A stretch of DNA of 64,000 nucleotides from Buddleja alternifolia (GCA_019426215.1 CM033393.1:47246645-47310644), one strand, 5' to 3'; numbered from the stretch's first letter, positions 10,752 through 23,668 are shown. A program made the numbers and translations. Notes: generated by a model from the sequence alone, not told the origin.

Positions 10752-11557
10752 TGTAGACAAATAAAATTTGTAGCCAATTAAATGGCGACACGTGTAAATT
10801 AATATCAAATAAACTCATTTATTTATATTTAAGGATTTAATAAAATTTTATCCTTAAATTAGATAATTGAATAATTGATATTTAAATACTTCTTGCATTG
10901 GCCAATTATGAGGTGCCATGTGGCAATTTAACCATAATTAAATCAAATCAACCACTTAAATATGGTAGTGATTACTAATTAAATAATGGTGATTTTGGAA
11001 AAGTTTTCCACCCCTACAACTATAAATAGGGGTTCAAATTCAAGGATTCATGGACCAATTCACCAATTCACATGTGCATTTGAACAAGAGAAGACAAGAG
11101 AAGTTCCCAAATTCTCTCTACAAGTTCTTCAAATTCAAGAAGGCGTTCAAGGCAAACTTCAAGGCGTTCTAAGCAAAATTCATCAAATTATAACATTTGA
11201 TTCGAGATTAAGGTGCTAAATCCTCGAATAAACGTTATAGAAGTTCAAATCAAGTTAAAGGAAGATCAAAGCGACGAGTCAACCTTGAAGCTTTCAACTT
11301 TCCCAAATCATTTACATCGTTTGATCTGAGATTAAGCTATCGAGCCCTCGCATCAACGTTATAAATATTCAAATCCACATTGGAGAAGATCAAAGAAGCG
11401 ATTTCTGCTCCAATATTCAAATCAAAGTTCTTGAAGTGAAGAATCAGAGGATAAATAATTAGAGATTTGTACTCATTAAATCGTTTGATTCAATTAAATA
11501 TATTTTGTACAACATTTCTTGTTTGTTAAATTGCAGACTTAAAATTTGTTGTTTACA
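10752..11557 (+). repeat. 5' LTR of gypsy element 1
   Basis: 806 bp, TGTAGACAAATAAAATTTG at the start and TTGTTGTTTACA at the end. A TATA box (CTATAAATAGGGG) lies at about 11020-11032 and is the likely promoter of the genomic RNA. Direct copy at 22863-23668. Confidence 0.95.
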
Positions 11558-11560
11558 AAT

Positions 11561-11579
11561 TTTGGCACGCCCAGTGGGA
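11561..11579 (+). promoter_or_regulatory. putative primer binding site
   Basis: TTTGGCACGCCCAGTGGGA starts three bases after the 5' LTR, the place and style of a plant gypsy primer binding site. I did not assign the tRNA. Confidence 0.6.
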
Positions 11580-11629
11580 CAATCTCTACCTCTCATCTCT
11601 TCACTTAATCAAAAGTTCAAAGTTTCACA

Positions 11630-14600
11630 ATGAATGCCCCGAAGAACGCATCGTTCCAAATCGCCGCTTCAATTTCTTCAAGTGCTACGGTCAATGGTAT
11701 CGGCGTCGTGACGAGGAGCATGTCCAAAAGACTTCAAACATCTTCTGAGTCGACTCATTTCCTTGGATCTGTTGAAAAAGAGTTGCATCATCTTAGCAAC
11801 ATACGCGATGGTGATGAATCTCCTCCAACCTCCCCTCGGTCGACATCAAGTTACTCATTTACTTCAAACATAGCTCCTGTTATGATGACAAATGCTACAA
11901 CTCTGGAAGAACAAATGGCCAACTTGACAAAAATTATCGAGGGATTTGCCAAGCATATGGAAGAACAAGATTCTCAAATCTCAAAATTGATGAATAGAAT
12001 GGATAATAGCGAGGCTAGTCGCTCACAAGAAAAACAACCGGAAATCCGCGATGAAGCCGAAGCATCTGAAAGGCAACAATCAAAGAGAAATGAGAAATCT
12101 CCCATTGAAGATTTTCAGGTATCGTCAGATGGATTGATCCCCATTGATCAGCTGAAGGAATTTATCATGGGAACTATCAAGGATAAACTCGATGGAGGTT
12201 CCAAGTCATCATTGGCTTACACGAAGCCATATACCCAAAGAATCGATAGACTCAAGATGCCGAATGGTTACCAACCTCCCAAATTCCATCAATTCGAAGG
12301 TTTGGGCAACCCAAAGCAACACGTAGCCCATTTCATTGAAACATGTAATAATGCTGGGACTTACGGAGACCATCTCGTCAAGCAATTCGTCCGGTCACTT
12401 AAAGGGAATGCATTCGACTGGTACACGGACTTGGAAGCTGGATTAATTGATAATTGGGAACAGCTGGAACATGAATTTCTCAACCGCTTCTACAGCACCC
12501 GAAGGACTGTTAGCATGGTGGAGCTCACTAACTCTCGCCAGTGGAAAGAAGAGGCAGTTATTGATTATATCAATCGTTGGAGGAATTTAAGCCTCAATTG
12601 CAAGGATCGCTTATCTGAAGCATCAGCCATAGAAATGTGCATCCAGGGGATGCATTGGGGTCTTCGGTACATCCTTCAAGGAATTCAACCCAAGACATTT
12701 GAAGAACTAGCTACTCGAGCACATGATATGGAACTGAGTATGTCATCAAGTGGAATTGGGGGACCACCCATCCAGAATCCTCAGAAGGTCGTAGAGAAAC
12801 AAGAATTCAAGAAAGGGGGTAAATCATTTTCCAAAGCCCCAAACAAAGAGTCTATGGCAGTGAATGCAACACCCATCAAGTTGCGAGCCAAGGCAAATGA
12901 TGAGAACGACGGAAAGAGAGATACTTCGCAAGATAAAGTGCAAAGAAGATCAACTCTGAAAGAAATGCAAGCAAAGCAATACCCGTTCCTTGACTCCGAT
13001 GTCTCTGGAATATTTGATGACTTGCTTAATGCAAATCTCATTGATCTGCCTACGATGAAACGACCAGAAGAAGCCGGGCGTATAGATGATCCTAAATATT
13101 GCAAGTATCATCGCCTAGTGGGGCACCCAATTCACGACTGTTTCATATTCAAAGATAAAGTGATGCAGCTGGCTCGTCAAGGAAAGATATCTCTTGAAGA
13201 AGATAACGTAACTGCCAACGTCGTATCTATCACGTTTGGGTCATCTAAGGTTATGATAGATAAAGACGCCAAATGGAGTGCCTGCGAAGAGCTTAACGAT
13301 GTTAACTATCGCTCATGTAATGCAACACATGAACAAGAAAACTCTCCAAAAGAAGATAGTTTGTCTGAGGTAAGGTCTTCTGTTGATCACTGTTTGTCAA
13401 CAATTGCTTTTACGGATGAAGATCTGTTATTTGGATCCAACCCTCATAATAGGCCATTATTTGTCACTTGCTACACTCATGAGCAAAGGGTAAATAGAAT
13501 TTTGGTTGATGGAGGGTCTGCGGTCAACATTTTACCTTTGCATACGTTGAGAAAATTGGGGATTTCTGTTGACGAACTTTCTAGTAGTCGTCTGATGATC
13601 CAAGGCTTCAACCAAGGGGGGCAAAGAGCTGTCGGTATCATAAGGATGAAGCTAATGATGGGAGAGATGTCGTCAAACGCATTGTTCCATGTTATAGATG
13701 CTAGAACCTCTTACAACATGCTTCTAGGACGACCTTGGTTGCATGAGAATGGTGTGGTCCCTTCAACTTGGCACCAGTGCTTCAAATATTGCCAAGAGGG
13801 AATAGTAAAAAAGGTGTTGGCCGATGATAAACCTTTCACTGAAGCTGAGTCGCATTACGCCGATGCTAAATACTACCTTGAAGGACCAAAGACCACAAAG
13901 GCAGAAGCGTCACTTGATAAGAAGCCAAGAGAAGAAAATCAACAAACTACAAGGGGTGAGGCGAATGATACTCTACATTCCAACGGTGAAAATCACTCAA
14001 AAGTTGAATTGCCTCTCGTCAAAGATGAGTCATTAGAAGAATTGATACTACCTATGACGAGACTTGATATGAACAAGCCATCTCATCCGCCTCTTAAAGG
14101 ATTTGTCCGCCCAATTGAAGGTGCCAAAGAAGAACATGGAGGAATCCGTACCGACAAGTTCTTCGATCCAAAGGCTTACAAACTCCTTACCAAAGTAGGG
14201 TACAACCCAAAAGAAGGCTCTATTTTGGGAAAACTCCCTCCAGAAGTCTCTGGTGAACAAGTTCATGGACTCAATGCTACTCAGATAATGCTTAGAGAAA
14301 GTGGGCACGCTATTCAGAGCCCTCGAATCGGTCTTGGGTTTGTCCCCCAAAATCCAATTCGCATCGCAATAAGAAGAGCTAGTAGCAACTATGTGAGTGA
14401 AGAAGCATTATCCTCAACAGAGTATATCTTTGACGAAAGTGGAAATAAGACGCGACGCATATCTGTCTTTGAAAGACTTGGTCCTCTAATGAAAAATGGC
14501 AATAAGAGAAACGATAGACGAAGGTGGGGTGTCTTGAAAAGGGCGAAGTACGCTATCAAAGTCAACAAATCACGTGCCACTACGAACCTTCGTAGCCTGA

Positions 14601-17600
14601 TACCGTCTCGCATGGGATGCGCTGATTTGACTATATCATGCGGTAAAGTCTTGAAAGCTAAATGGCAAACTATAGTCTTTACTCAAGTCCAGTACTATGA
14701 TGAGGACGATAAAGAGAGTGTGGCGTCATCATATCACATCACTTCAAGAGAGGAAGATATTTTTGAAGAAGAAGAAGACGCAGAGACGGCACCACCTGAA
14801 CTTGAAGAAGGTGTCAAAGCCACGGTCGACAAATTGAAAGAGATTAACCTCGGTGATGCCAACAATATTAGGCCAATTTACATAAGTGCTTTACTAACTG
14901 TCGACGAAGAAAAAGCCTACATTGAGTTGTTACATGAGTTCAAAGATGTATTCGCATGGTCATACAAAGAAATGCCCGGCCTAGATCCAAAGGTAGCAGT
15001 CCATCATCTATCAATTAGAAAAGGGGCTCGTCCTATCAAGCAAGCCCAACGTCGATTTCGACCCGAGTTGGTCCCTTTAATTGAAACGGAAGTAAACAAA
15101 CTCATTGAAGTTGGATTCATCCGTGAAGTCAAATACCCTACATGGATTTCAAGCATCGTTCCAGTGAGAAAGAAGAATGGACAAATCCGAGTGTGCGTTG
15201 ACTTTAGGGACCTTAACGGAGCATGTCCCAAAGATGACTTTCCGTTGCCTATCGCTGAACTCATGATTGATGCTACTACCGGCCACGAAGCTCTATCTTT
15301 CATGGACGGGTCGTCTGGATATAATCAAATACGCATGGCACCAAAGGATGAAGAGTTAACGGCATTTCGTACCCCAAAAGGTATATATTGCTATAAAGTA
15401 ATGCCATTCGGACTAAAGAATGCAGGAGCAACCTATCAAAGGGCCATGCAAAAGATCTTTGACGACATGCTTCATAAAAATGTAGAGTGCTATGTCGATG
15501 ACTTGGTTGTGAAGTCTAAAAGGCGAGTAGATCATCTCGTAGACCTAAAAAGGGTTTTTGAACGCTTACGAAGATATCAACTGAAGATGAATCCCCTAAA
15601 ATGCGCATTCGGCGTAACATCGGGAAAGTTTCTTGGATTCATTGTTCGGCATCAGGGCATAGAAATTGAACAAGCAAAAATTGATGCAATCGCGAAAATG
15701 CCTGAACCCAGAAATATCCATGAGCTCAAAAGCCTGCAGGGGAAGCTAGCATATCTTCGAAGGTTTATCTCAAATTTGGCCGGTCGATGTCAACCATTTA
15801 GTCGCCTCATGAAGAAAGGTGTTCCATTTGAATGGGATGAATCTTGCAGAAATGCTTTCAAAAGCATAAAAACATATTTGATGAAGTCACCCGTGCTGGT
15901 TGCACCAGTCCCAGGACGCCCATTAATCCTTTACATTGCTGCTCAAGAACGTTCTGTGGGGGCATTACTCGCACAGGAGAATGATCATGGGAAAGAAAGC
16001 GCTTTGTACTACTTGAGTAGGATGATGATGCCAAACGAGATGAAGTACTCGCCAATTGAAAAGATTTGCTTGGCTCTTATCTTCGCTATCCAAAAATTAA
16101 AACATTACTTCCAAGCGCATATTGTTCGCCTTGTTTCAAAGGCAAACCCATTAAAGTATGTGATGTCGAAACCAGTGCTCTCCGATAGACTTGCGAGGTG
16201 GTACCTTCAATTGCAACAATTTGAGATTGTCTATGTTCCCCAAAAGGCTGTGAAGGGGCAAGTTCTAGCTGACTTTTTGGCAGATCATCCTATCCCCGCC
16301 GAATGGGAGTTATCTGATGATCTACCCGACGAAGATGTTCTACTGGTTGAAGTTGCTCCCCCTTGGAAGATGTATTTTGATGGAGCTTCTCATAGAGAAG
16401 GAGCTGGCGCTGGAGTAGTGTTTATTACGTCTGATGGAGAAGTGTTACCATACTCCTTCACTCTGACTGAAAACTGCTCAAATAACGTTGCTGAATATCA
16501 AGCTCTGATCCTTGGGTTAGAAATGGCTGTCGATATAAAACAATTACACCTCAGAGTATTTGGAGACTCCAAATTAGTGATAAATCAATTAGAGGGATCA
16601 TATGAAGTGAAAAAGCCTGACCTACTTCCATACTTCAACTATGCGAGACGACTTGTTGGATGGCTTGGGGATGTGACGATTGAGCATGTGCCGAGGAAAG
16701 ACAATAAACAGGCTGATGCATTAGCAAAACTGGCTTCTACACTCGCCATGCCTGAAAAAGAAGCACGAGTTCCAATATGTAAAAGTTGGGTCATCCCACC
16801 AATCTTTGAAGATGAAGATGGCGATGAAGAAGAAAATCACATTGTCGAAGTATTTGAAATAGGAAAGGAAGATTGGCGGCAACCACTGGTGGATTACTTG
16901 AAATACGAAAAATTACCTGATGATCCACGCCAGAGAATCGACGTTAGACGTCGAGCAGCCCGCTTCATCTATTACAAAGACACCCTTTATAGGCGCTCAT
17001 TTGATGGGGTCTTCTTGCGTTGCTTAAACGATGATGAAGCCATTCAAGCCATGGAAGAAGCTCATTCCGGAGTTTGTGGAGCACACCAATCTGGCCCGAA
17101 GTTACACTTTCGCATAAAAAGAATGGGCTATTATTGGCTAACAATGGTTAAGGACTGCATGGATTTCGCTCAGAGGTGTCAAGCTTGTCAATTTCACGCG
17201 AATTTCATCCACCAACCACCTGAGCCACTACACCCTACTGTTGCTTCATGGCCTTTTGATGCATGGGGATTAGATGTCGTCGGACCTATGATAAAGTCAT
17301 CTGCTGGGCACTTGTACATCTTGGCTGCAACTGACTACTTCTCCAAATGGGCTGAAGCGATACCCCTCAAAGAGTCAAAAAGGAAAATGTTGCTGATTTC
17401 ATCCGTATCAACATCATATATCGGTACGGAGTTCCTCGGTATATAGTCACCGATAATGGAAAGCCATTCTCCAATGCTCTGATAGACAAGTTGTGCCAAA
17501 AGTTCAATTTCAAACAGAGAAAATCTTCAATGTACAACGCCCCTGCTAATGGCCTAGCTGAAGCCTTTAATAAAACTCTCTGCAATTTACTAAAAAAGGT

Positions 17601-18117
17601 GGTTACAAAATCAAAGCGAGATTGGCATGAAAGGATTGGAGAAGCTTTATGGGCATATAGAACCACCTATAGGACTCCGACACAAGCAACTCCTTACTCG
17701 TTAGTGTATGGAGTAGAAGCCGTAGTTCCTCTTGAGCAACAAATCCCTTCATTGAGGATAGCCATACAAGAAGGACTTACTGAAGATGAAAATGCTCGTT
17801 TACGGCTTGAAGAGTTGGAGGCCCTTGATGAGAAGAGACTAGAGGCGCAGCAACGACTTGAGTGTTACCAAGCTCGTCTTTCTAGGGCATTCAACAAGAA
17901 AGTTCGATCACGCTCCTTTGAAGTTGGTGACTTAGTCCTCGCTGTAAGAAGGCCCATCATTATGACGCATCGGACCGGCAACAAGTTCATATCAAAATGG
18001 GACGGTCCCTATGTCGTTAAAGAAGTTTATACCAATGGCGCGTACAAGTTGGTCGCCGAAGACGGCTTAAGAGTTGGCCCCATAAATGGGAAATTCTTAA
18101 AGCGTTACTATCCATGA
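11630..18117 (+). CDS. gypsy gag-pol polyprotein, one frameshift in integrase
   Basis: An open frame from ATG 11630 runs to a stop at 17446 (1938 codons); the reading then continues in another frame to 18117. Order: gag core (about residues 215-390), a C-x2-H knuckle-like motif [15 protein letters not shown] (about 487), aspartic protease DGGSAVN (about 627), reverse transcriptase with YVDD (about 1288), RNase H, a second archaeal-type RNase H starting YFDGAS (about 1582), integrase zinc finger (H-H-C-C, about 1811), first catalytic Asp (LDVVGP, about 1882), then after the break the second Asp (VTDNGK) and Glu (NGLAEAF) and the C-terminal SH3-like part. The break is one base in an A run at about 17383. 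It separates the integrase catalytic residues, so as sequenced the element cannot integrate by itself; a homopolymer sequencing error is an alternative. Confidence 0.9.
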
Positions 18118-18347
18118 GTTTGTACCCTAACCTTTAAAAAAAAAAAATCAAAAAAAAAAAAACATAAAAAAAAAAAATCAAAAAAATCATTGAACTACGT
18201 TATGACTTGATCCCTTTTATTAGGGTACGTAGGCAGCTTAGATTCCCTCTGAGTTCAGTCATAAAAAATAAAACAATCATGTTTCCCATATAAAGTGATG
18301 TTATCCATTAAAATATAGTTGTACAAAAAAAAAAAAAAAAAAAAAGC

Positions 18348-21201
18348 TCAAGAAAAAATATCTATGTTCTTCAACTCCTCTTGGACAGATGTCAGGTGCG
18401 TCATCGAAGTACTCAAAATCTTCGCTGCTTCATCACTCAAGGGGGCAGTCTTCTTAAGAGCAATAATCTCATCCTCAATACCATGAATATCAACCTCGGC
18501 ACTTTTAAGAAGTTCTTCCTGGCTCTTTAAGGACGAAGATAATTTCTTCTTGCGACGCTTCAAATCTTTAAGCTCTTTCTCAACGCATGCCAATTCCTCC
18601 TTGGTAGATTTGATGTGATCAACCTCTTTGCTTGCTCTAGTCTTGGCTTTACCTAGACGGTCCTTGGTATCCCCGAGCTGTTGATCAAGAAGCTCCTTGG
18701 ATAGCCTTTCTGAAGATGAGGATCTCGCGGCATCATAGGCAGCTGCCTTATAAAACAATGATTGCAATAGTCCGTCAATGTGAGAAACATCTATATCTTT
18801 GAAGACCTTCATTGAGTCATAAACAACTTGAACTTCGTCCTTCAAAGATGAGATGTCATCAACTTTTGCTTTTGTGATCTTATCCCGAATAATACGCCAT
18901 AAGCTCTGAACATGAATGCGTTGCTGCTCAAGTACATATTTCATCCCCACAAATACTGAAGCCTCAGGAGAAGGTGGTCTCTGTTCAACACTAGCAGGTT
19001 TGGATGTCTTTTCTTGACTTTTCTTACATGCTATGGGAGCTACATCCGGTGAATCGGATTCATCTTGAGATTCCTCAGCAGCATTCACATCTAAAATTTC
19101 TTTATGTAACTGAAATTAAAAAAAAAAAAGGCTACATTAGAGAAAGTTTCGGAAGAATTTCAAATGGAAGAAAGAAAAGAAAGGTGAAGAAAACCTGTTT
19201 GGAAAAATCCAATAATGATAGATTACTCAGAACATCGGCATCGGTATGTCGCAGTGGATTTAGATCTTTCTTTTGTCTCTTCCAGTGTTGGTCCGCGTTG
19301 CTACTACGACTATCCTCCAAGCCGCATGAAGAACTTCTCTTTTTACTCCCCTCAAAAGCTTCAGTAGCTGGTACACTACATTCAATAATAAGGGATGGCA
19401 GACGAGGATGTAGAGGATTAGGAGTAATGTCTTTAAGCATGCAATCTCCTTCAATGTGTTTTTTGTCTTTAAGTGGGGTTTGCTTTAAACCATTCAAGAA
19501 CGATATGTTCTCCTCAAGATATGTACCATGAGTCTTTGCCCACCATTCTTTATAATTCTTTGAAAAGAGCTTCTTAGCATTTGGGGGAATAGAAAGAAGC
19601 ATCGCCTTAGAAAGGGACTTGGTAAAAGTACACAAGCGCCAATAACGAAGAACCTCATCTGATGTAACTGTTCGGACATCATACTTGATAACACCAGGAA
19701 CCTCCTGATAGTAGCCAAATTGGCGTCCAAATCTATGTGGACTATAAGGCTCAACAATGGACTTTTCACCCTGTCTCAAAGACAGATAGTGCGAGCGAAT
19801 GGACATGAAAAGATTCGCCTTAGACTCCCCGTATTCGCCATCATCAATAAACATGAGATCCTTGCTCGTCGTGGTCATTAGGCAAGTCCAAGCAGCAGTC
19901 TCTCCCTTATGGATGCGTCGTCGGGCCTCTGTTGGATCAAAGTATCTTGCACCCCCTTCGCCAGAGAATTTCACCATCTTAGGACCACGCAATTCACGCC
20001 CAACTGGGTAGTGAGTCTTGAAGTAATAAGCCAACCAAGCATATACGAAATGGATAGGGAACGAAGTATTCGCTTTAGTTGGTCTCATAGAAGTCGAAAC
20101 TTCATTCAAACCTTTGTAAATGCTTGCCAAAACAGGGATCGTCAAGCTAACTTGTCGACCACTAGCCATAATTGCAGCCATCTTGAAAGTACTTGGCCGT
20201 ATAGTGTTAACATCTCTCCCAGGAAGAACAAAGGTACAGAGCCAACAAGCCAAGTGAGCCGCCAAGTAAGTCTCTTCCTTCAAAGTTTCCCTAATGCCGA
20301 GTTTGGAAAATATCGCCTCCTCCGTAGTCGACCACTTCTCGTGAACACCTAAATCTCCAAGGGGGTTGTGAGTAGACGCTAGGCGAGTGGACTTCTTCTC
20401 CTTACGAATAGGAGTTTGGCTATATTTCACCTTCTTCTTGGACCAAAACCTCACCCATTGGTCAACAGACACTTGGGAATATTGATTCACCTTGGAGCCT
20501 CCTAGAAGTAAATGGTAAGCGCGGAATAAGTATTCACATGAGCGAGGGAGAAATATGTGCCCCTTTTCGTCAATACCGGTGAGCTCCGTAGCATTAGGGA
20601 TGACTTCGTCGTAGAAGAGTCCAGTCATGGGAAGACCTGCGAGAGCGTATAAATCCCACAGAGATATCGAAAACTCGCCAATGGAAGTCAGTAATGTATT
20701 CGTAGTGGGACACCAAGCCTCGGAGAAGGCTTTCACGATGTTCGTGTTTCGATCATAAGTATACATCGAGGCATACACTGCATCGTAGATCCTGGCAGAC
20801 AGTAACTTATCTTTGCACCGGCTAAGGATGTCCTCTGTCCACTCCCAGTAGCCTTTGATGTAGTGAAATTCACCAAGGAATTTGATGTCGTCTCCAATCC
20901 ACTTCGCCTTGCCGTCAATGATGTTACGCCCCAGTGTTGGCAAAATAAGTGGCTCATTCGACGGTTGGTGGTGAGAAGATCGCAGACTCCATGCCTTAGT
21001 TGTTTTGTTCAAATTAATTTCTTCACACCATTCCACCATGGACAATGAGTTTGTCAAACTTGGCCACCGTTTTGCCTTTCGACCGACAAGAGAAATATGA
21101 ACCGATAGATGAACACCTTCCTCCATAGGTTGGTTCTCGTTGTCAAGAATTGTCAAATATTGATCTCCGGAAGGGGACGAAGTATCTTTGAAAAAAATCA
21201 T
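18348..21201 (-). CDS. Antisense plant-mobile-domain (PMD) + coiled-coil protein carried by gypsy element 1
   Basis: On the minus strand, two exons, 21201-19195 and 19109-18348, with an 85-bp GT-AG intron (19110-19194) in phase 0, give 922 residues without a break. I chose the ATG at 21201; the open frame extends upstream to 21294, but that part is low complexity. The first about 450 residues are a plant mobile domain (aminotransferase-like) with the typical W-P, GE-x-SISLWDLYALAGLP-x-G and LACWLCTFVLPG blocks. Basic clusters (KRQKKD, LKRRKKK) could be nuclear signals. Exon 2 is mostly coiled coil (about 730-910). Cellular PMD proteins (MAIN, MAIL1) are nuclear and act in transposon silencing and gene expression; what an element-borne copy does is not known. 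It points at pol tail-to-tail, 230 bp away. The PMD assignment is from pattern; the function is inference. Confidence 0.82.
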
Positions 21202-21421
21202 TGTATTACCTGCCAATGTACAACGAAACAAGGTATTATTGAAAGTTTGCAAAAAAAAAAAAAAAAAATCAGCACGCAGTGCACAACTGTGCAAAAGGTT
21301 CGCACTTTTGAAAAAAAAAAAAATAAAAAAAAAATTGCAATGTTATATGTGAAATCCTAGGAAATGAGAAATCAAAATATGATATACACATAGCTTACCA
21401 AGTTGAAAGAAAAGGAAGAGG

Positions 21422-22395
21422 GAGAAGAACATAAGTTGTTTGTGTGTGTTTCTAACTAGAACTCAAAGCCCCATTTTATAGTGTGTTATGAAAAGAAAGA
21501 TGAGAAGAACATAAGTTGTTTGTGTGTGTTTCTAACTAGAACTCAAAGCCCCATTTTATAGTGTGTTATGAAAAGAAAGATGAGAAGAACATAAGTTGTT
21601 TGTGTGTGTTTCTAACTAGAACTCAAAGCCCCATTTTATAGTGTGTTATGAAAAGAAAGATGAGAAATAAGATAAGAAAAGATGAGGAAATGGGGAAAAT
21701 TCTTTTTCTTAATAAATTCAAAAGATCATACAAAGTGAAATTTAAAGCAAAGCACTACATAAATAAAGGGAAAATTTTAATTTTTTTTAACTAAAGCAAG
21801 CAAAATTCTCTTCAATCTCCAATTTTATAGTGTGTTATGAAAAGAAAGATGAGAAATAAGATAAGAAAAGATGAGGAAATGGGGAAAATTCTTTTTCTTA
21901 ATAAATTCAAAAGATCATACAAAGTGAAATTTAAAGCAAAGCACTACATAAATAAAGGGAAAGTTTTAATTTTTTTTTTAACTAAAGCAAGCAAAATTCT
22001 CTTCAAACTCCAATTTTATAGTGTGTTATGAAAAGAAAGATGAGAAATAAGATAAGAAAAGATGAGGAAATGGGGAAAATTCTTTTTCTTAATAAATTCA
22101 AAAGATCATACAAAGTGAAATTTAAAGCAAAGCACTACTAAATAAAGGGAAAGTTTTAATTTTTTTTTTAACTAAAGCAAGCAAAATTCTCTTCAAACTC
22201 TAATTTTATAGTGTGTTATGAAAGGAGAGATGAGAAATAAGATAAGAAAAGGTGAGGAAATGGGGAAAATTCTTTTTCTTAATAAATTCAAAAGTTATAC
22301 AAAGTGGAATTTAAAGCTAACTAATATGCTCCAAGTACTACATAATTAAAGGAAGAAGTTTTTGTTTGAACTAAAGCAAGCAAGATTCTCCTCAA
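21422..22395. repeat. two tandem-repeat arrays between PMD start and 3' LTR
   Basis: First array: an 80-bp unit starting GAGAAGAACATAAGTTG at 21422, 21502 and 21582 (three nearly identical copies). Second array: a roughly 190-bp unit starting GAGAAATAAGATAAG at 21662, 21851, 22042 and 22232 (four copies, the last most diverged). Both units share the phrase TTTTATAGTGTGTTATGAAAAG. The arrays sit just upstream of the antisense PMD gene, so they include or adjoin its promoter. Arrays in this position are known for Tat-type elements. Confidence 0.92.
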
Positions 22396-22851
22396 ATCAA
22401 GGGATGCATTGTAAAAAAAAAAAACAAAAAAAAAAAAACAAAACAAAAAAAAAACTTGGGATTTTCTTTATTAATTGGCAAGGTTCGTTTCGGACCAAAC
22501 TTGGGATTAGCATATGGATCACCCTTTTAATGGGCAATCCATCTTTAATAGCCCACACACATGTACCAAGAATTTGACAATAAGATTGGATTTTCAATTT
22601 GGTCCTTGACATTTTTCTCTAATGGGCTTTTATATAAACAATGTATGGAGATAAAATGGGATTTTGGTTCACTTGCTCAAATTGAGCGATCCGAGAACCA
22701 ATCATGTACCAAATATATCCAAGTTTTTGGTTCACTTGCTCAAGTTTAAAATTTATGTACATTTTGGGAAATCCAATTGTAAAAAAAAAAAAAAATGTCG
22801 CGACTTATCCACTCAAGACACGCTTCCAAACATCATTCATGGACAAGTCTC
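22396..22851 (+). other. non-coding 3' region of gypsy element 1
   Basis: Only A-rich low complexity (about 22410-22455 and 22780-22796) and short duplicated phrases (TTTTGGTTCACTTGCTCAA near 22663 and 22725) are visible. No supported gene. Confidence 0.5.
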
Positions 22852-22862
22852 GAGGGGGCATT
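22852..22862 (+). promoter_or_regulatory. polypurine tract of gypsy element 1
   Basis: GAGGGGGCATT lies directly before the 3' LTR, the expected position for plus-strand priming. Confidence 0.7.
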
Positions 22863-23668
22863 TGTAGACAAATAAAATTTGTAGCCAATTAAATGGCGAC
22901 ACGTGTAAATTAATATCAAATAAACTCATTTATTTATATTTAAGGATTTAATAAAATTTTATCCTTAAATTAGATAATTGAATAATTGATATTTAAATAC
23001 TTCTTGCATTGGCCAATTATGAGGTGCCATGTGGCAATTTAACCATAATTAAATCAAATCAACCACTTAAATATGGTAGTGATTGCTAATTAAATAATGG
23101 TGATTTTGGAAAAGTTTTCCACCCCTACAACTATAAATAGGGGTTCAAATTCAAGGATTCATGGACCAATTCACCAATTCACAAGTGCATTTGAGCAAGA
23201 GAAGACAAGAGAAGTTCCCAAATTCTCTCTACAAGTTCTTCAAATTCAAGAAGGCGTTCAAGGCAAACTTCAAGGCGTTCTAAGCAAAATTCATCAAATT
23301 ATAACATTTGATTCGAGATTAAGGTGCTAAATCCTCGAATAAACGTTATAGAAGTTCAAATCAAGTTAAAGGAAGATCAAAGCGACGAGTCAACCTTGAA
23401 GCTTTCAACTTTCCCAAATCATTTACATCGTTTGATCTGAGATTAAGCTATCGAGCCCTCGCATCAACGTTATAAATATTCAAATCCACATTGGAGAAGA
23501 TCAAAGAAACGATTCCTGCTCCAATATTCAAATCAAAGTTCTTGAAGTGAAGAATCAGAGGATAAATAATTAGAGATTTGTACTCATTAAATCGTTTGAT
23601 TCAATTAAATATATTTTGTACAACATTTCTTGTTTGTTAAATTGCAGACTTAAAATTTGTTGTTTACA
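22863..23668 (+). repeat. 3' LTR of gypsy element 1
   Basis: 806 bp, direct copy of 10752-11557 with about five substitutions (for example GTGATTGC against GTGATTAC, and AAACGATTCC against AAGCGATTTC). TATA box at about 23131-23140. Confidence 0.95.

Larger units (their letters stand above)
10752..23668 (+). mobile_element. Tat-lineage Ty3/gypsy LTR retrotransposon with antisense PMD gene
   Basis: Two 806-bp LTRs (10752-11557 and 22863-23668) begin TGTA and end TACA and show about five differences by eye, so insertion was recent. Order on +: 5' LTR, putative PBS, gag-pol (11630-18117), A-rich spacer (18118-18347), antisense PMD gene (18348-21201), tandem repeats (21422-about 22395), PPT, 3' LTR. 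The second RNase H domain in pol and the absence of a chromodomain put it in the Tat group of plant gypsy elements. The flanks do not match (GCAAC left, AGGAG right), so no target duplication is present. The left flank is LYK coding DNA, the right flank a piece of copia LTR. Confidence 0.93.

Noticed and set aside
13824..16055. Several open frames of 65-100 codons on both strands within gag-pol
   Set aside because: They are shadows of the long gag-pol frame and show no family features.
21422..22395. CRISPR-like array
   Set aside because: The repeats are tandem without unique spacers, in plant retrotransposon DNA.
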